From Endozoicomonas sp. ISHI1 (GTDB lineage: Bacteria; Pseudomonadota; Gammaproteobacteria; Pseudomonadales; Endozoicomonadaceae): 64,000 nt of DNA. Positions 45,700-53,964 of this stretch are shown piece by piece (the stretch's first letter is position 1; each line of letters begins with the position of its first letter). Location of the stretch: contig NZ_JAGRPU010000029.1 of the NCBI RefSeq assembly GCF_024606225.1, positions 1 to 64,000 on the forward strand, read 5' to 3'. A program made the translations under genes and the position numbers. The notes below the pieces were generated by a model. The model saw only the letters and a list, made by a program, of their open reading frames with translations. It was not told where the DNA came from and did no database searches.

Positions 45700-47457
45700 A
45701 TGAGTAACTCCGTGGCTCAATTGCACAAAACAGCAAAGCAACCGATATGTTTCCATCGTGACAAGACGAATCAGTTGTTTGCAACTTTCCTTGGCCTCAG
45801 CATGATGGCTTGCCCCTGTTCAAAGCTGCTGGCAGCCAATCCTTTTTCAACGCCCATGGAGGAGATATTTGTTATCGATAAAACGACAAAAGCGTCTGGT
45901 TTTCTGGACGATTTGATTAACCATAATGCTTATATGGGGAACATCCCTCCCTTTGCTCTCAACCCGAATACGACCCACCTTATCTTTGCCATGAATCACG
46001 AAAATGAGCGAGACAAAAAAGTGGATGAGCATTCAGGAGAATCGGCAGGAGCTTCAGCACAGCAGACGCAGCCTTTAATTGAAATTCCGCTCCCGCTAGA
46101 GCTAGTGGACCATGCCTGTATGTCTAGCGTTCTCTATGCGTTGTATGATGGCCTTGATGAAGACACCATAGGGACTATATTGAGCTACATTCCGGAATAC
46201 TCTCCCAAAGATAAGCTGACCATTGCAGACATGATTCAGCAACTGATAAAAACACTCCACATTACGCTTAATGAAAACCAGAATGATTTGATGGCAATTC
46301 TATATTCTCTGCGGGGTACCGAATCACCTTTTCATATCCCTGAACTGGGCCTCGCGGCCTTGATGGCAAGTTACTATGCAGCCATCCATTCAAATGGAGC
46401 CTCTCCTGAAGCAGCACATTTCTTCTTTAACTCATTCCTGCTTAACGCCATAGAGTTATCTGATATCTGGGAACTCGGTCAAAAAAAATTTGAACTTTTA
46501 GGTACAATAGAACCCATCAAAGATCATGAAGTTTTAAAAACAAATGTTAAAGAATATGCGTCAGCCATCTCCAGACTGAATTTTTTTAGAAAAATCTATG
46601 TTAGGCAAATGCAACAATTGGATATTTCTTTAAAAACTGAAAAGCCCGAGACACCAACCGATCCAATGATAAAAGCCGCTACCACTCTGCTCACCCATGG
46701 CATTTATACGAACGTAATACCTTGTTATCAGCGACATATCAAATCAGACGAGCGAATGTTAGTGTTAATAAAAGAATATGGTGAAAAAAAACCTGAATTA
46801 GTTGCCTCAAACAATCAGTTCGTGAATCTAATTAATACAATAAACAGAATTCTTGATCCTTTCTCGATAATATTTGCAGAAAGATCTGTTAAGAATCTCT
46901 CGAGTTACTTTAGCAAATCAAACTGGGATGATACTGTAACCAGCTCTACAAACAGAAAAGACAAAGAACAGAAATTATTTGAAATGTTCGAAAAGGTATT
47001 AAATGATGCAGAATACAATCCTGGAAATGGAAACCCTCAATTATTTCAAGAATTGCTTACAACCCTGTCAAATTACATAGAACAACAATTACAAAAAACT
47101 TTCCCTGATGCAAATGATTACCGAGCCATAATGGTAACCCTCGGCACAGGATTTGCCGACCTGCTGGAACAATCACAAACTATTTTGGCAATGCCTGAAC
47201 CAACTATTGGTGCCGATGTCTATCAGCAGGCTGATGGAGCCCAACATGACAAAGCAGCGAAGGAACAAGAAGGAAAAGAGCTTAACGAAGAACAAGAGAT
47301 AAAGAGAAAACACCTGAAAGAACGAATAAAATACTTGAGTGATTTCGTCGATTGGTTCAGGAATCACTATGAGTTTGCTATGAAAGCTCCTTATGACTCT
47401 GACAGTGATAACCCTAACAGTAGTGACTATGACAGTAACGATGCTGGCATGAGCTAG
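45700..47457 (+). CDS. Array member 9: secreted paralogue, subfamily B
   Basis: The 585-residue protein is nearly identical to member 8 over the leader and first 100 residues, then follows members 10 and 11 (IEIPLPLELVDHACMSSVLY, GTESPFHIPELGLAALMASYY). This switch inside an otherwise conserved gene suggests gene conversion or unequal crossing-over. Signal: LFATFLGLSMMACPCSKLLA. It carries an unusual Ile-rich patch at about residues 375-392 (FVNLINTINRILDPFSIIF). The tail is NPNSSDYDSNDAGMS, and the decayed LDGV codons follow the stop. Function is unknown. Confidence 0.85.
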   Translation: MSNSVAQLHKTAKQPICFHRDKTNQLFATFLGLSMMACPCSKLLAANPFSTPMEEIFVIDKTTKASGFLDDLINHNAYMGNIPPFALNPNTTHLIFAMNHENERDKKVDEHSGESAGASAQQTQPLIEIPLPLELVDHACMSSVLYALYDGLDEDTIGTILSYIPEYSPKDKLTIADMIQQLIKTLHITLNENQNDLMAILYSLRGTESPFHIPELGLAALMASYYAAIHSNGASPEAAHFFFNSFLLNAIELSDIWELGQKKFELLGTIEPIKDHEVLKTNVKEYASAISRLNFFRKIYVRQMQQLDISLKTEKPETPTDPMIKAATTLLTHGIYTNVIPCYQRHIKSDERMLVLIKEYGEKKPELVASNNQFVNLINTINRILDPFSIIFAERSVKNLSSYFSKSNWDDTVTSSTNRKDKEQKLFEMFEKVLNDAEYNPGNGNPQLFQELLTTLSNYIEQQLQKTFPDANDYRAIMVTLGTGFADLLEQSQTILAMPEPTIGADVYQQADGAQHDKAAKEQEGKELNEEQEIKRKHLKERIKYLSDFVDWFRNHYEFAMKAPYDSDSDNPNSSDYDSNDAGMS

Positions 47458-47476
47458 CCTTGACGGAGTTTCTTTT

Positions 47477-47550
47477 TAATCTTCCTCCTGTTTAGTGGCA
47501 CTGTTCTCTCAGACCAAGTGCCACCGGTAGGCTCCCCAACAGCCTGCCCA
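47477..47550 (-). pseudogene. deoC 3'-end remnant 9
   Basis: TTCCTCCTGTTTAGTGGCAC, TGTTCTCTCAGACCAAGTGCC and GGTAGGCTCCCCAACAGCCTG correspond to the antisense deoC end, with a 14-bp insertion within the CCTGTTCTTTCAGACC segment that member 10's spacer also carries. Confidence 0.65.
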
Positions 47551-47561
47551 AGGCCAAGGAT

Positions 47562-47650
47562 CAGACTGGTGTCTGACTGGCGCTGAAAATTAAGCACTGC
47601 TGCAATCCATGGTCTAGTTTATCAGGGTATTTATAAACTGTAGAAAGCTT
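47562..47650 (+). promoter_or_regulatory. Dyad plus leader, member 10
   Basis: CAGAC-TGGT-GTCTG at 47562-47575, a one-base-longer form of the dyad, followed by the leader. Confidence 0.45.
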
Positions 47651-47656
47651 ATGTTG

Positions 47657-49396
47657 ATGAGTAACTTCATGGCTCAATTGCCCAAAACAGCAGAGCAACC
47701 AATAGGTTTCCATCATGACAAAACGAATCAGTTGTTTGCTACTTTCCTTGGCCTCAGCATGATGGCTTGCCCCAGTTCAAAATTGCTGGCAGCCAATCCT
47801 TTTTCAACACCAGTGGCAGAGGAATTTTTTGTCGATAAAACGACAAAAGCGTCTGGTTTTCTGGACGATTTGATTAACCATAATGCTTATATGGGGAACA
47901 TCCCTCCCTTTGCTCTCAGCCCGAATACGACCCATCTTATCTTTGCCATGAATCACGAAAATGAGTTAGGCAAAAAAGTGGATGAGCATTCAGAAGAATC
48001 GGAAGGAGCCACAGCACAGCAGACGCGGCCTTTAATTGAAATTCCGCTCCCGCTAGAGCTAGTGGACCATGACTGTATGTCTAGCGTTCTCTATGAGTTG
48101 TATGATGGCCTTGGTGCAGACACCATAGGGACTATATTGGGCTACATTCCGGAATACTCTCCCAAAGAGAACCTGACCATTGCAGACATGATTCAGCAAC
48201 TGATAAAAACACTCCACCTTACGCTTAATGAAGACCAGAATGATTTGATGGCAATTCTATATTCTCTGCGGGGTACCGAATCACCTTTTCATATCCCTGA
48301 ACTAGGCCTCGCTGCCTTGATGGCAAGTTACTATGCAGCCATCCATTCAAATGAAGCCTCTCCTGAAGCAGCACATTTCTTCTTTAACTCATTTCTGCTT
48401 AACGTCATAGAGTTGTCTGATATCTGGGAACTCCGTCAAAAAAAATTTGAACTTTTAGGTACAATAGAACCCATCAAAGATCATGAAGTTTTAAAAGCAA
48501 ATGTTAAAGAATCCTCTTCAGTCATCTCTAGCCTGAATTTTTTTATGAAAATGAGCATAAGGCATATACAACAATTGAATAATCCCTTAAAAACTGAAAA
48601 ATCCGAGACACCCATCGATCCAATGATAAAAGCCGCTACCACTTTGCTCAACTATAGCGTTGATAGGGACGCAATACCGATTTATCAGCGGGGTATGAAA
48701 TCAGGTGAGCGAATGTTAGCGCTAATAAAAGAATACGGTGAAAAAAAACCTGAATTAGTTGCCTCAAACTTTCAGTTCGCGCGACTCACTACTATCATAT
48801 ATATGATTCTTGATCCTTTCTTTATAAAATTGTCAAAAGAAAAAATTGACAATATCTCGAGTTACTTTAGCAAGTCAAATTGGGATGATACCGTTACTAA
48901 CGCTACAAACAGAAAAGGCAAAGGGCAGAAATTATTTGCAATATTCGAAGAGGTATTAAATGATGCAGAATACAACCCTGGAAATGAAAACCCTCAATTA
49001 TTTCAAGAATCACTTATAACCCTGTCAAATTACATAGAGCAACAATTACAAAAAACTTTTCCTGATACAAATGATTACCAGGTCATAATGGTCACCCTCG
49101 GTACAGGAGTTTCTGACCTGCTGGAACAATCACAGACTATTTTAGCAATGCTTGAACCAACTACTGGCGCCGATACCAATCAGAACGCTGATGGATCCCA
49201 ACAAGACAAGGCAACAAAGGGAAAAGAAGGAAAAGAGCTGAACGAAGAACAAGAGATGGAGAGAAAACACCTGAAAGAACGCATAAAATACTTGAGTGAT
49301 TTCGTCGATTGGTTCAGGAGTCACTATGAGTTTGCTATGAAAGCTCCTTATGACTCTGACAGTGATAACCCTAACAGTAGTCACTATGGACAGTAA
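47657..49396 (+). CDS. Array member 10: secreted paralogue, subfamily B, frameshifted tail
   Basis: The 579-residue protein has QPIGFHHDKTNQLFATFLGL, the signal LSMMACPSSKLLA and a body close to members 9 and 11. Compared with member 9, one extra G in the tail (CACTATGGACAG versus GACTATGACAG) shifts the frame and ends it at SSHYGQ, while the former tail codons (AGTAACGATGCTGGCATGAG) remain after the stop. Before the shift the charged helix EEQEMERKHLKERIKYLSDFVDWF is intact. Signal and body suggest a secreted, folded product with a shortened tail. Function is unknown. Confidence 0.85.
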   Translation: MSNFMAQLPKTAEQPIGFHHDKTNQLFATFLGLSMMACPSSKLLAANPFSTPVAEEFFVDKTTKASGFLDDLINHNAYMGNIPPFALSPNTTHLIFAMNHENELGKKVDEHSEESEGATAQQTRPLIEIPLPLELVDHDCMSSVLYELYDGLGADTIGTILGYIPEYSPKENLTIADMIQQLIKTLHLTLNEDQNDLMAILYSLRGTESPFHIPELGLAALMASYYAAIHSNEASPEAAHFFFNSFLLNVIELSDIWELRQKKFELLGTIEPIKDHEVLKANVKESSSVISSLNFFMKMSIRHIQQLNNPLKTEKSETPIDPMIKAATTLLNYSVDRDAIPIYQRGMKSGERMLALIKEYGEKKPELVASNFQFARLTTIIYMILDPFFIKLSKEKIDNISSYFSKSNWDDTVTNATNRKGKGQKLFAIFEEVLNDAEYNPGNENPQLFQESLITLSNYIEQQLQKTFPDTNDYQVIMVTLGTGVSDLLEQSQTILAMLEPTTGADTNQNADGSQQDKATKGKEGKELNEEQEMERKHLKERIKYLSDFVDWFRSHYEFAMKAPYDSDSDNPNSSHYGQ

Positions 49397-49436
49397 CGAT
49401 GCTGGCATGAGCTAGCCTTGACGGAGTTTCTTTTTA

Positions 49437-49503
49437 ATCTTCCTCCTGTTTAGTGGCACTGTTCTCTCAGACCAACTGCCACCGGTAGGCTCCCCAACAG
49501 CCT
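49437..49503 (-). pseudogene. deoC 3'-end remnant 10
   Basis: This is a near-copy of remnant 9, including its 14-bp insertion (CCTGTTTAGTGGCACTGTTC), so members 9 and 10 share a recent duplication of their downstream spacers. Confidence 0.65.
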
Positions 49504-49520
49504 GCCCTGGGCCAGGGGAT

Positions 49521-49609
49521 CAGACTGGTGTCTGGCTGGCGCTGAAAATTAAGCACTGCTGCAATCCATGGTCTAGTTTATCAGGGCATTTGTAAACTGT
49601 AGAAAGCTT
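49521..49609 (+). promoter_or_regulatory. Dyad plus leader, member 11
   Basis: CAGAC-TGGT-GTCTG at 49521-49534 and the leader, nearly identical to the copy before member 10. Confidence 0.45.
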
Positions 49610-51352
49610 ATGTTGAGGAGTAACTCCATGGCTCAATTGCCCAAAACAGCAGAGCAACCAATAGGTTTCCATCGTGACAAGACGAATCAGTTGTTTGCTA
49701 CTTTCCTTGGCCTCAGCATGATGGCTTGCCCCGGTTCAAAATTGTTGGCAGCCAATCCTTTTTCAACACCAGTGGCAGAGGGATTTTTTGTCGATAAAAC
49801 GACAAAAACGTCTGGTTTTCTGGACGATTTGATTAACCATAATGCTTATGTAGGGAAAATCCCGCCTTTTGCTCTCAACCCGAATGCGACCCATCTTATC
49901 TTTGCCATGAATCACGAAAATGAGCGGGGTAAAAAAGTGGATGAGCATTCAGAAGAATCAGCAGGAGCTGCAGCACAGCAGCTGTGCCCTTTAATAGAAA
50001 TTCCGCTCCCGCCAATGCACCATGCCTGTATTACTTCCGTTCTCTATAGCTTGAATACAGGCCTGGATGTAGACACCATAGGGACTATATTGAGCTACAT
50101 CCCGGAATACCTTCCCAAAGAGAGTCTGACCATTGCAAACATGATTCAGCAACTGATAAAAACACTCCACCTTACACTTAATGAAAACCAGAATGATTTG
50201 ATGGCAATCCTATATTCTCTGCAGGGTACCGAATCACCTTTCGATATCGACGATCCTCACCCTGAACTGGGCCTCGCGAGCTTGGTGGCAAGTTATTATG
50301 CAGCCATCCATTCAAATGGAGCCTCTCCTGAAGCAGCTCATTTCTTCTTTGACTCATTCCTGCTTAGCGCCATAGAGTTATCTGATATCTGGAAACTCCG
50401 TCAAAAAAAATTTGAACTTTTAGGTACAATAGAACCCATCAAAGATCATGAAGTTTTAAAAGCAAATGTTAAAGAATATGCGTCAGCCATCTCCAGACTG
50501 AATTTTTTTAGAAAAATCTATGTTAGGCATATACAACAATTGAGTAATCCCTTAAAAACTGAAAAATCCGAGACACCTATCGATCCAATGATAAAAGCTG
50601 CTACCACTTTGCTCAACTATAGCGTTGATAGGGACGCAATACCGATTTTTCATCGGGGTATGAAATCAGGTGAGCGAATGTTAGCGCTAATAAAAGAATA
50701 CGGTGAAAAAAAACCTGAATTAGTTGCCTCAAACTTTCAGTTCGTGAAACTCACTACTGTCATACGAATGATTCTTGATCCTTTCCTTATAAAATTGGCA
50801 AAAGCAAAAGTTAACAACCTCTCGAGTTACTTTAGCAAATCAAACTGGGATGATACCGTTACTAGCTCTACAAACAGAAAAGACAAAGAACAGAAATTAT
50901 TTGCAATATTCGAAGAGGTATTAAATGACGCAAAAGACAATCCGGGAAATGAAAACCCTCAAATATTTCAAGAATTACTTATAACCCTGTCAAATTACAT
51001 AGAGCAACAATTACAAAAAACTTTTCCTGATGCAAATGATTACCAAGTCATAATGGTCACCCTCGGTACAGAATTTGCCGACCTGCTGGAACAATCACAG
51101 ACTATTTTGGCAATGCTTGAACCAACTACTGGCACCGATACCAATCAGAACGCTGATGGATCCCAACATGACAAGGCAACAAAGGGAAAAGAAGGAAAAG
51201 AGCTGAACGAAGAACAAGAGATGGAGAGAAAACATCTGAAAGAACGCATAAAATACTTGAGTGATTTCGTCGATTGGTTCAGGAGTCACTATGAGTTTGC
51301 TATGAAAGCTCCTTATGACTCTGACAGTGATAACCCTAACAGTAGTCGCTGA
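49610..51352 (+). CDS. Array member 11: secreted paralogue, subfamily B, frameshifted tail
   Basis: The 580-residue protein starts at the first ATG: the second, used by other members, is mutated to AGG (ATG-TTG-AGG). Signal: LSMMACPGSKLLA. The N-terminus and the last 250 residues are almost the same as member 10, while EIPLPPMHHACITSVLYSLNTGLD is distinct, again a mosaic. A two-base loss in the tail (CGCTGACAG versus CGCTATGACAG in member 13) creates an early TGA after NPNSSR. Conserved: GKPELVASN-like KKPELVASNFQF and YQVIMVTLGTEFADLL. Function is unknown. Confidence 0.85.
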   Translation: MLRSNSMAQLPKTAEQPIGFHRDKTNQLFATFLGLSMMACPGSKLLAANPFSTPVAEGFFVDKTTKTSGFLDDLINHNAYVGKIPPFALNPNATHLIFAMNHENERGKKVDEHSEESAGAAAQQLCPLIEIPLPPMHHACITSVLYSLNTGLDVDTIGTILSYIPEYLPKESLTIANMIQQLIKTLHLTLNENQNDLMAILYSLQGTESPFDIDDPHPELGLASLVASYYAAIHSNGASPEAAHFFFDSFLLSAIELSDIWKLRQKKFELLGTIEPIKDHEVLKANVKEYASAISRLNFFRKIYVRHIQQLSNPLKTEKSETPIDPMIKAATTLLNYSVDRDAIPIFHRGMKSGERMLALIKEYGEKKPELVASNFQFVKLTTVIRMILDPFLIKLAKAKVNNLSSYFSKSNWDDTVTSSTNRKDKEQKLFAIFEEVLNDAKDNPGNENPQIFQELLITLSNYIEQQLQKTFPDANDYQVIMVTLGTEFADLLEQSQTILAMLEPTTGTDTNQNADGSQHDKATKGKEGKELNEEQEMERKHLKERIKYLSDFVDWFRSHYEFAMKAPYDSDSDNPNSSR

Positions 51353-51402
51353 CAGTAACGATGCTCGCATGAGGTAGCCTTGACGGAGCTTATCTTTAAT
51401 CT

Positions 51403-51462
51403 TACTCCTGTTCTTTCAGGCGGATTGCCATCAGCAGGCTTCCCGACAAACTGCCAGCTCGA
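51403..51462 (-). pseudogene. deoC 3'-end remnant 11
   Basis: CTCCTGTTCTTTCAGGC, ATTGCCATCAGCAGGCTTCCC and GACAAACTGCCAGCTC match the antisense deoC end (GCCAACAGCAGGCCTCCC, AGCAAGCTGCTAGCTC). Confidence 0.75.
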
Positions 51463-51572
51463 ACCAGGGCCTGGGGATCTGGTTGAGTCTGGCTGGTACT
51501 AAAACCTGAGCACTGTTGCGATTCATGGACTAGTTTATCTGGGCATCCATAAACTTAAGAAAGCAGATGTTG

Positions 51573-53642
51573 ATGAGTTATTCCATTTCTCGATTACCTG
51601 AAAAAGCAAAGCAATCGATATTTTTCCATCGTTACAAGGCCAACCGGTTTGTTGCTGCTTCCCTTGGCCTCGTCATGATGACTTCCCCTTGTTCAAATTT
51701 GCTCGCAGAAAACCTTTTATCAACGCCAGTGCCAGAGAAATTTGTTGTAGATAGAGCGATAAAAAAGTCTGGTTTTCTGGACGATTTGATTAATCACAAT
51801 GCTTATTTAGGCCACCCCCTTTCTTTTGCTCTCAATCCGAATACGACCCATCTTACCTTTGTCATGAACCATGAAAATGAGCGGAGCGAAAAAACAGATT
51901 CAGATTCGCAAGAATCCGCGGGAGCTGCTGCACTGCAACCGCAGCCTTTAATTCAAATTCCGCTCCCACCAATGAACCATGCACAAATTACTGCCATTAT
52001 CCAAGGGGTCAATACAGGCTTCGATGAAGACACCATAACCCTAAACAATATGTTGAGCTACGTCCCGGTAGCTCCACCCAATGAGAGCCTGACAATTCTG
52101 AGCATGATTCAGCAAGTGTTAAAAGCTCTCAATGTTGTGGTTGACGATGTCGAGGATGCGATGATAGACGTTCTGTTTAACATCCGGGGTACCGAATCTC
52201 CTGTCGATATGACCAAACCAGAAGACCGGGAGAACCTTGCGATGTTGATGGTGAGTTACTATACAGCCATCCATTCAAAGAGAGCACACCCTGAAGCGGC
52301 TCATTTATTTTTTAGCTCATTTCTGCTTCGTGCCACTAAATTGTCTGGTATTGGAAGACTGGTTGCCAAAAAAGGTGATCTTCTAGGTACAAAAAAACCA
52401 ATAGAAAGTCACGAAGTTTTGAAAGCAAATGTCAAAGAATCTGGTAAAGTCTTCAATGGCCTGAAAGTGCTGGAAGAAATGCGCCTTAGTTTTTTGCTAC
52501 AAGTAAATGATCCCATAAAATCTGAAGAACCTGAGACATTGGACGAACCATTGCTAATAGCCGCCTCCTCCCTGCTCAACAATGAGATTAATGAGAACGA
52601 AATGCCCCTTTATCAACGTAATATAAAATCAGCTGAACGAATGTCCTATCTGGTAAAAAAGTATGGTAAAGAAAAACCAGAATTAGTTGCCTCGAATAGT
52701 CAGTTCGTGAGTTTAATTGATGCCATAAGTCTGATTCTTGATCCTTTCGTTATACAACAGGCAAAGGTACATGTTGACAACATTTCCAGTTATTTTAGCG
52801 CATCAAATTGGGATGACACCATCACCAGCTCTTCAGAGATAAAAGACAAAGAACAAACATTATTCAAAATATTCGAAAAGGTATTAAAAGATGCAGAAGA
52901 CTACCCGGGAAGTGAAAACCCTGAATTATTTCAAGAATTGCTTCTGGCCTTAAGACAATACATAGAGCAACAATTACAAAAAACTTTTCCTGATGAAAAT
53001 GATTACCAAGTCATAATGGTCACCCTCGGTACAGGATTTGCCGACCTGATACAACAATCAGGCAGGATGCTGGCATTTCATATGGCAACTTTTGACATCA
53101 ATGCCAATCAGCAGCCTTATGGAGTTAAACCTGACGAAGCAGCAAAGAAACAAGAAGGAAAACAACTCAGCAAAGAAGAGAAGAAGAGAAAACACTTGGA
53201 AGAACGGATAGAATACCTGGATGATTTCGTCGATTGGTTCATAGATAACTATAATTTTGCTATGAGGACTCCTTATAACTCTGACAGCAGTGACTCTGAG
53301 AGTATTGATTCTGACACCATTAATACTGGCAGCAGTGGCTATGACAGTAGTGGCTCTGACATTAGTGGCTCTGATATTCGTGATACCGACATGCCTGACT
53401 CTGATACTAGTGATACCGACATGCCTGACTCTGATACTAGTGATACCGACATGCCTGACTCTGATACTAGTGATACCGACATGCCTGACTCTGACACTAC
53501 TGATACCAACATGCCTGACTCTGATACTAGTGATACCGACATGCCTGACTCTGACACTACTGATACCAACATGCCTGACTCTGACACTAGCAGCCTGTCG
53601 GACTTAAGGCTGTCCTACTGCGGTTGCAATAAATTGGTCTAA
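51573..53642 (+). CDS. Array member 12: longest secreted paralogue, DTDMPDSDTS repeat tail and element-derived C-terminus
   Basis: The 689-residue protein has the signal VAASLGLVMMTSPCSNLLA, FLDDLINHNAYLGHP, HLTFVMNHENERSEK and IQIPLPPMNHAQITAIIQGV. After the charged helix (EEKKRKHLEERIEYLDDFVDWF) comes a Ser/Asp/Thr tail of about 130 residues with seven exact-length decapeptide repeats DT[DN]MPDSDT[ST]. The last 16 residues (SLSDLRLSYCGCNKLV) are encoded by an inverted-repeat element inserted at a CTAG in the last repeat. Without it the frame would end DTSDF. The leader lacks the full upstream dyad (GGTTGAGTCTGG only). Function is unknown. Confidence 0.86.
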   Translation: MSYSISRLPEKAKQSIFFHRYKANRFVAASLGLVMMTSPCSNLLAENLLSTPVPEKFVVDRAIKKSGFLDDLINHNAYLGHPLSFALNPNTTHLTFVMNHENERSEKTDSDSQESAGAAALQPQPLIQIPLPPMNHAQITAIIQGVNTGFDEDTITLNNMLSYVPVAPPNESLTILSMIQQVLKALNVVVDDVEDAMIDVLFNIRGTESPVDMTKPEDRENLAMLMVSYYTAIHSKRAHPEAAHLFFSSFLLRATKLSGIGRLVAKKGDLLGTKKPIESHEVLKANVKESGKVFNGLKVLEEMRLSFLLQVNDPIKSEEPETLDEPLLIAASSLLNNEINENEMPLYQRNIKSAERMSYLVKKYGKEKPELVASNSQFVSLIDAISLILDPFVIQQAKVHVDNISSYFSASNWDDTITSSSEIKDKEQTLFKIFEKVLKDAEDYPGSENPELFQELLLALRQYIEQQLQKTFPDENDYQVIMVTLGTGFADLIQQSGRMLAFHMATFDINANQQPYGVKPDEAAKKQEGKQLSKEEKKRKHLEERIEYLDDFVDWFIDNYNFAMRTPYNSDSSDSESIDSDTINTGSSGYDSSGSDISGSDIRDTDMPDSDTSDTDMPDSDTSDTDMPDSDTSDTDMPDSDTTDTNMPDSDTSDTDMPDSDTTDTNMPDSDTSSLSDLRLSYCGCNKLV
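53382..53590 (+). repeat. Seven 30-bp tandem repeats in member 12 tail
   Basis: The unit GATACCGACATGCCTGACTC plus TGATACTAGT occurs seven times, with alternating variants (GATACCAACATG, GACACTACT) in units 5-7. Each encodes one decapeptide. Every unit ending ACTAGT offers a CTAG target site. Confidence 0.93.
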
Positions 53643-53749
53643 AAATTCCTGCTTCTTCGTCAAATAGCTCGCTATTCTCCTCAGAAGCAGAAATTTTTAT
53701 CCTCAATTTCTTGCAATCCTCGCTACGGACGCTTAATTCCGACAGGCTG
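53591..53749 (-). mobile_element. MITE-like inverted-repeat element, copy B
   Basis: 159 bp, the reverse complement of copy A with very few differences (one terminal repeat reads CTTAATTCCGACAGGCTG, the other CAGCCTGTCGGACTTAAG). It is flanked by CTAG at 53587-53590 and 53750-53753. It lies inside the coding sequence of member 12 and supplies its last codons and stop. The region from 53750 to 53782 is the displaced old gene end. Confidence 0.9.
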
Positions 53750-53782
53750 CTAGTGATTTTTAGAGAGGTGGTCTTGACGGAG

Positions 53783-53845
53783 TTTCATTTTAATCCTCTT
53801 CCTGTTCTCAAACCAACTACCTCCGGCAGGCCTCCCAGCAGCCTG
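53783..53845 (-). pseudogene. deoC 3'-end remnant 12
   Basis: GGAGTTTCATTTTAATCC, TCTTCCTGTTCTCAAACCAAC and GGCAGGCCTCCCAGCAGCCTG match the antisense deoC end (TCTTCCTGTTCTTTCAGACCAA, GCAGGCCTCCCAGCAAGCTG in pieces). Confidence 0.75.
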
Positions 53846-53870
53846 TCGACTCGACGCAGTATCAGGCGAT

Positions 53871-53958
53871 CAGACTGAGTCTGCCTGATGCTGAAAATTG
53901 AGCACTGCTGCAATCCATGGTCTAGTTTATCAGGGCATTCATGAGCGGGACAAAGCAG
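53871..53958 (+). promoter_or_regulatory. Dyad plus leader, member 13
   Basis: CAGACTGAGTCTG at 53871-53883 and the leader with GAGCACTGCTGCAATCCATG. The 3' part of the leader is slightly altered (ATTCATGAGCGGGACAAAG). Confidence 0.45.
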
Positions 53959-53964
53959 ATGTTG

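Noticed and set aside
53382-53590. Regular 30-bp repeats suggesting a CRISPR array
   Set aside because: The repeats are directly adjacent with no spacers, keep reading frame and encode a decapeptide; they are a coding minisatellite.
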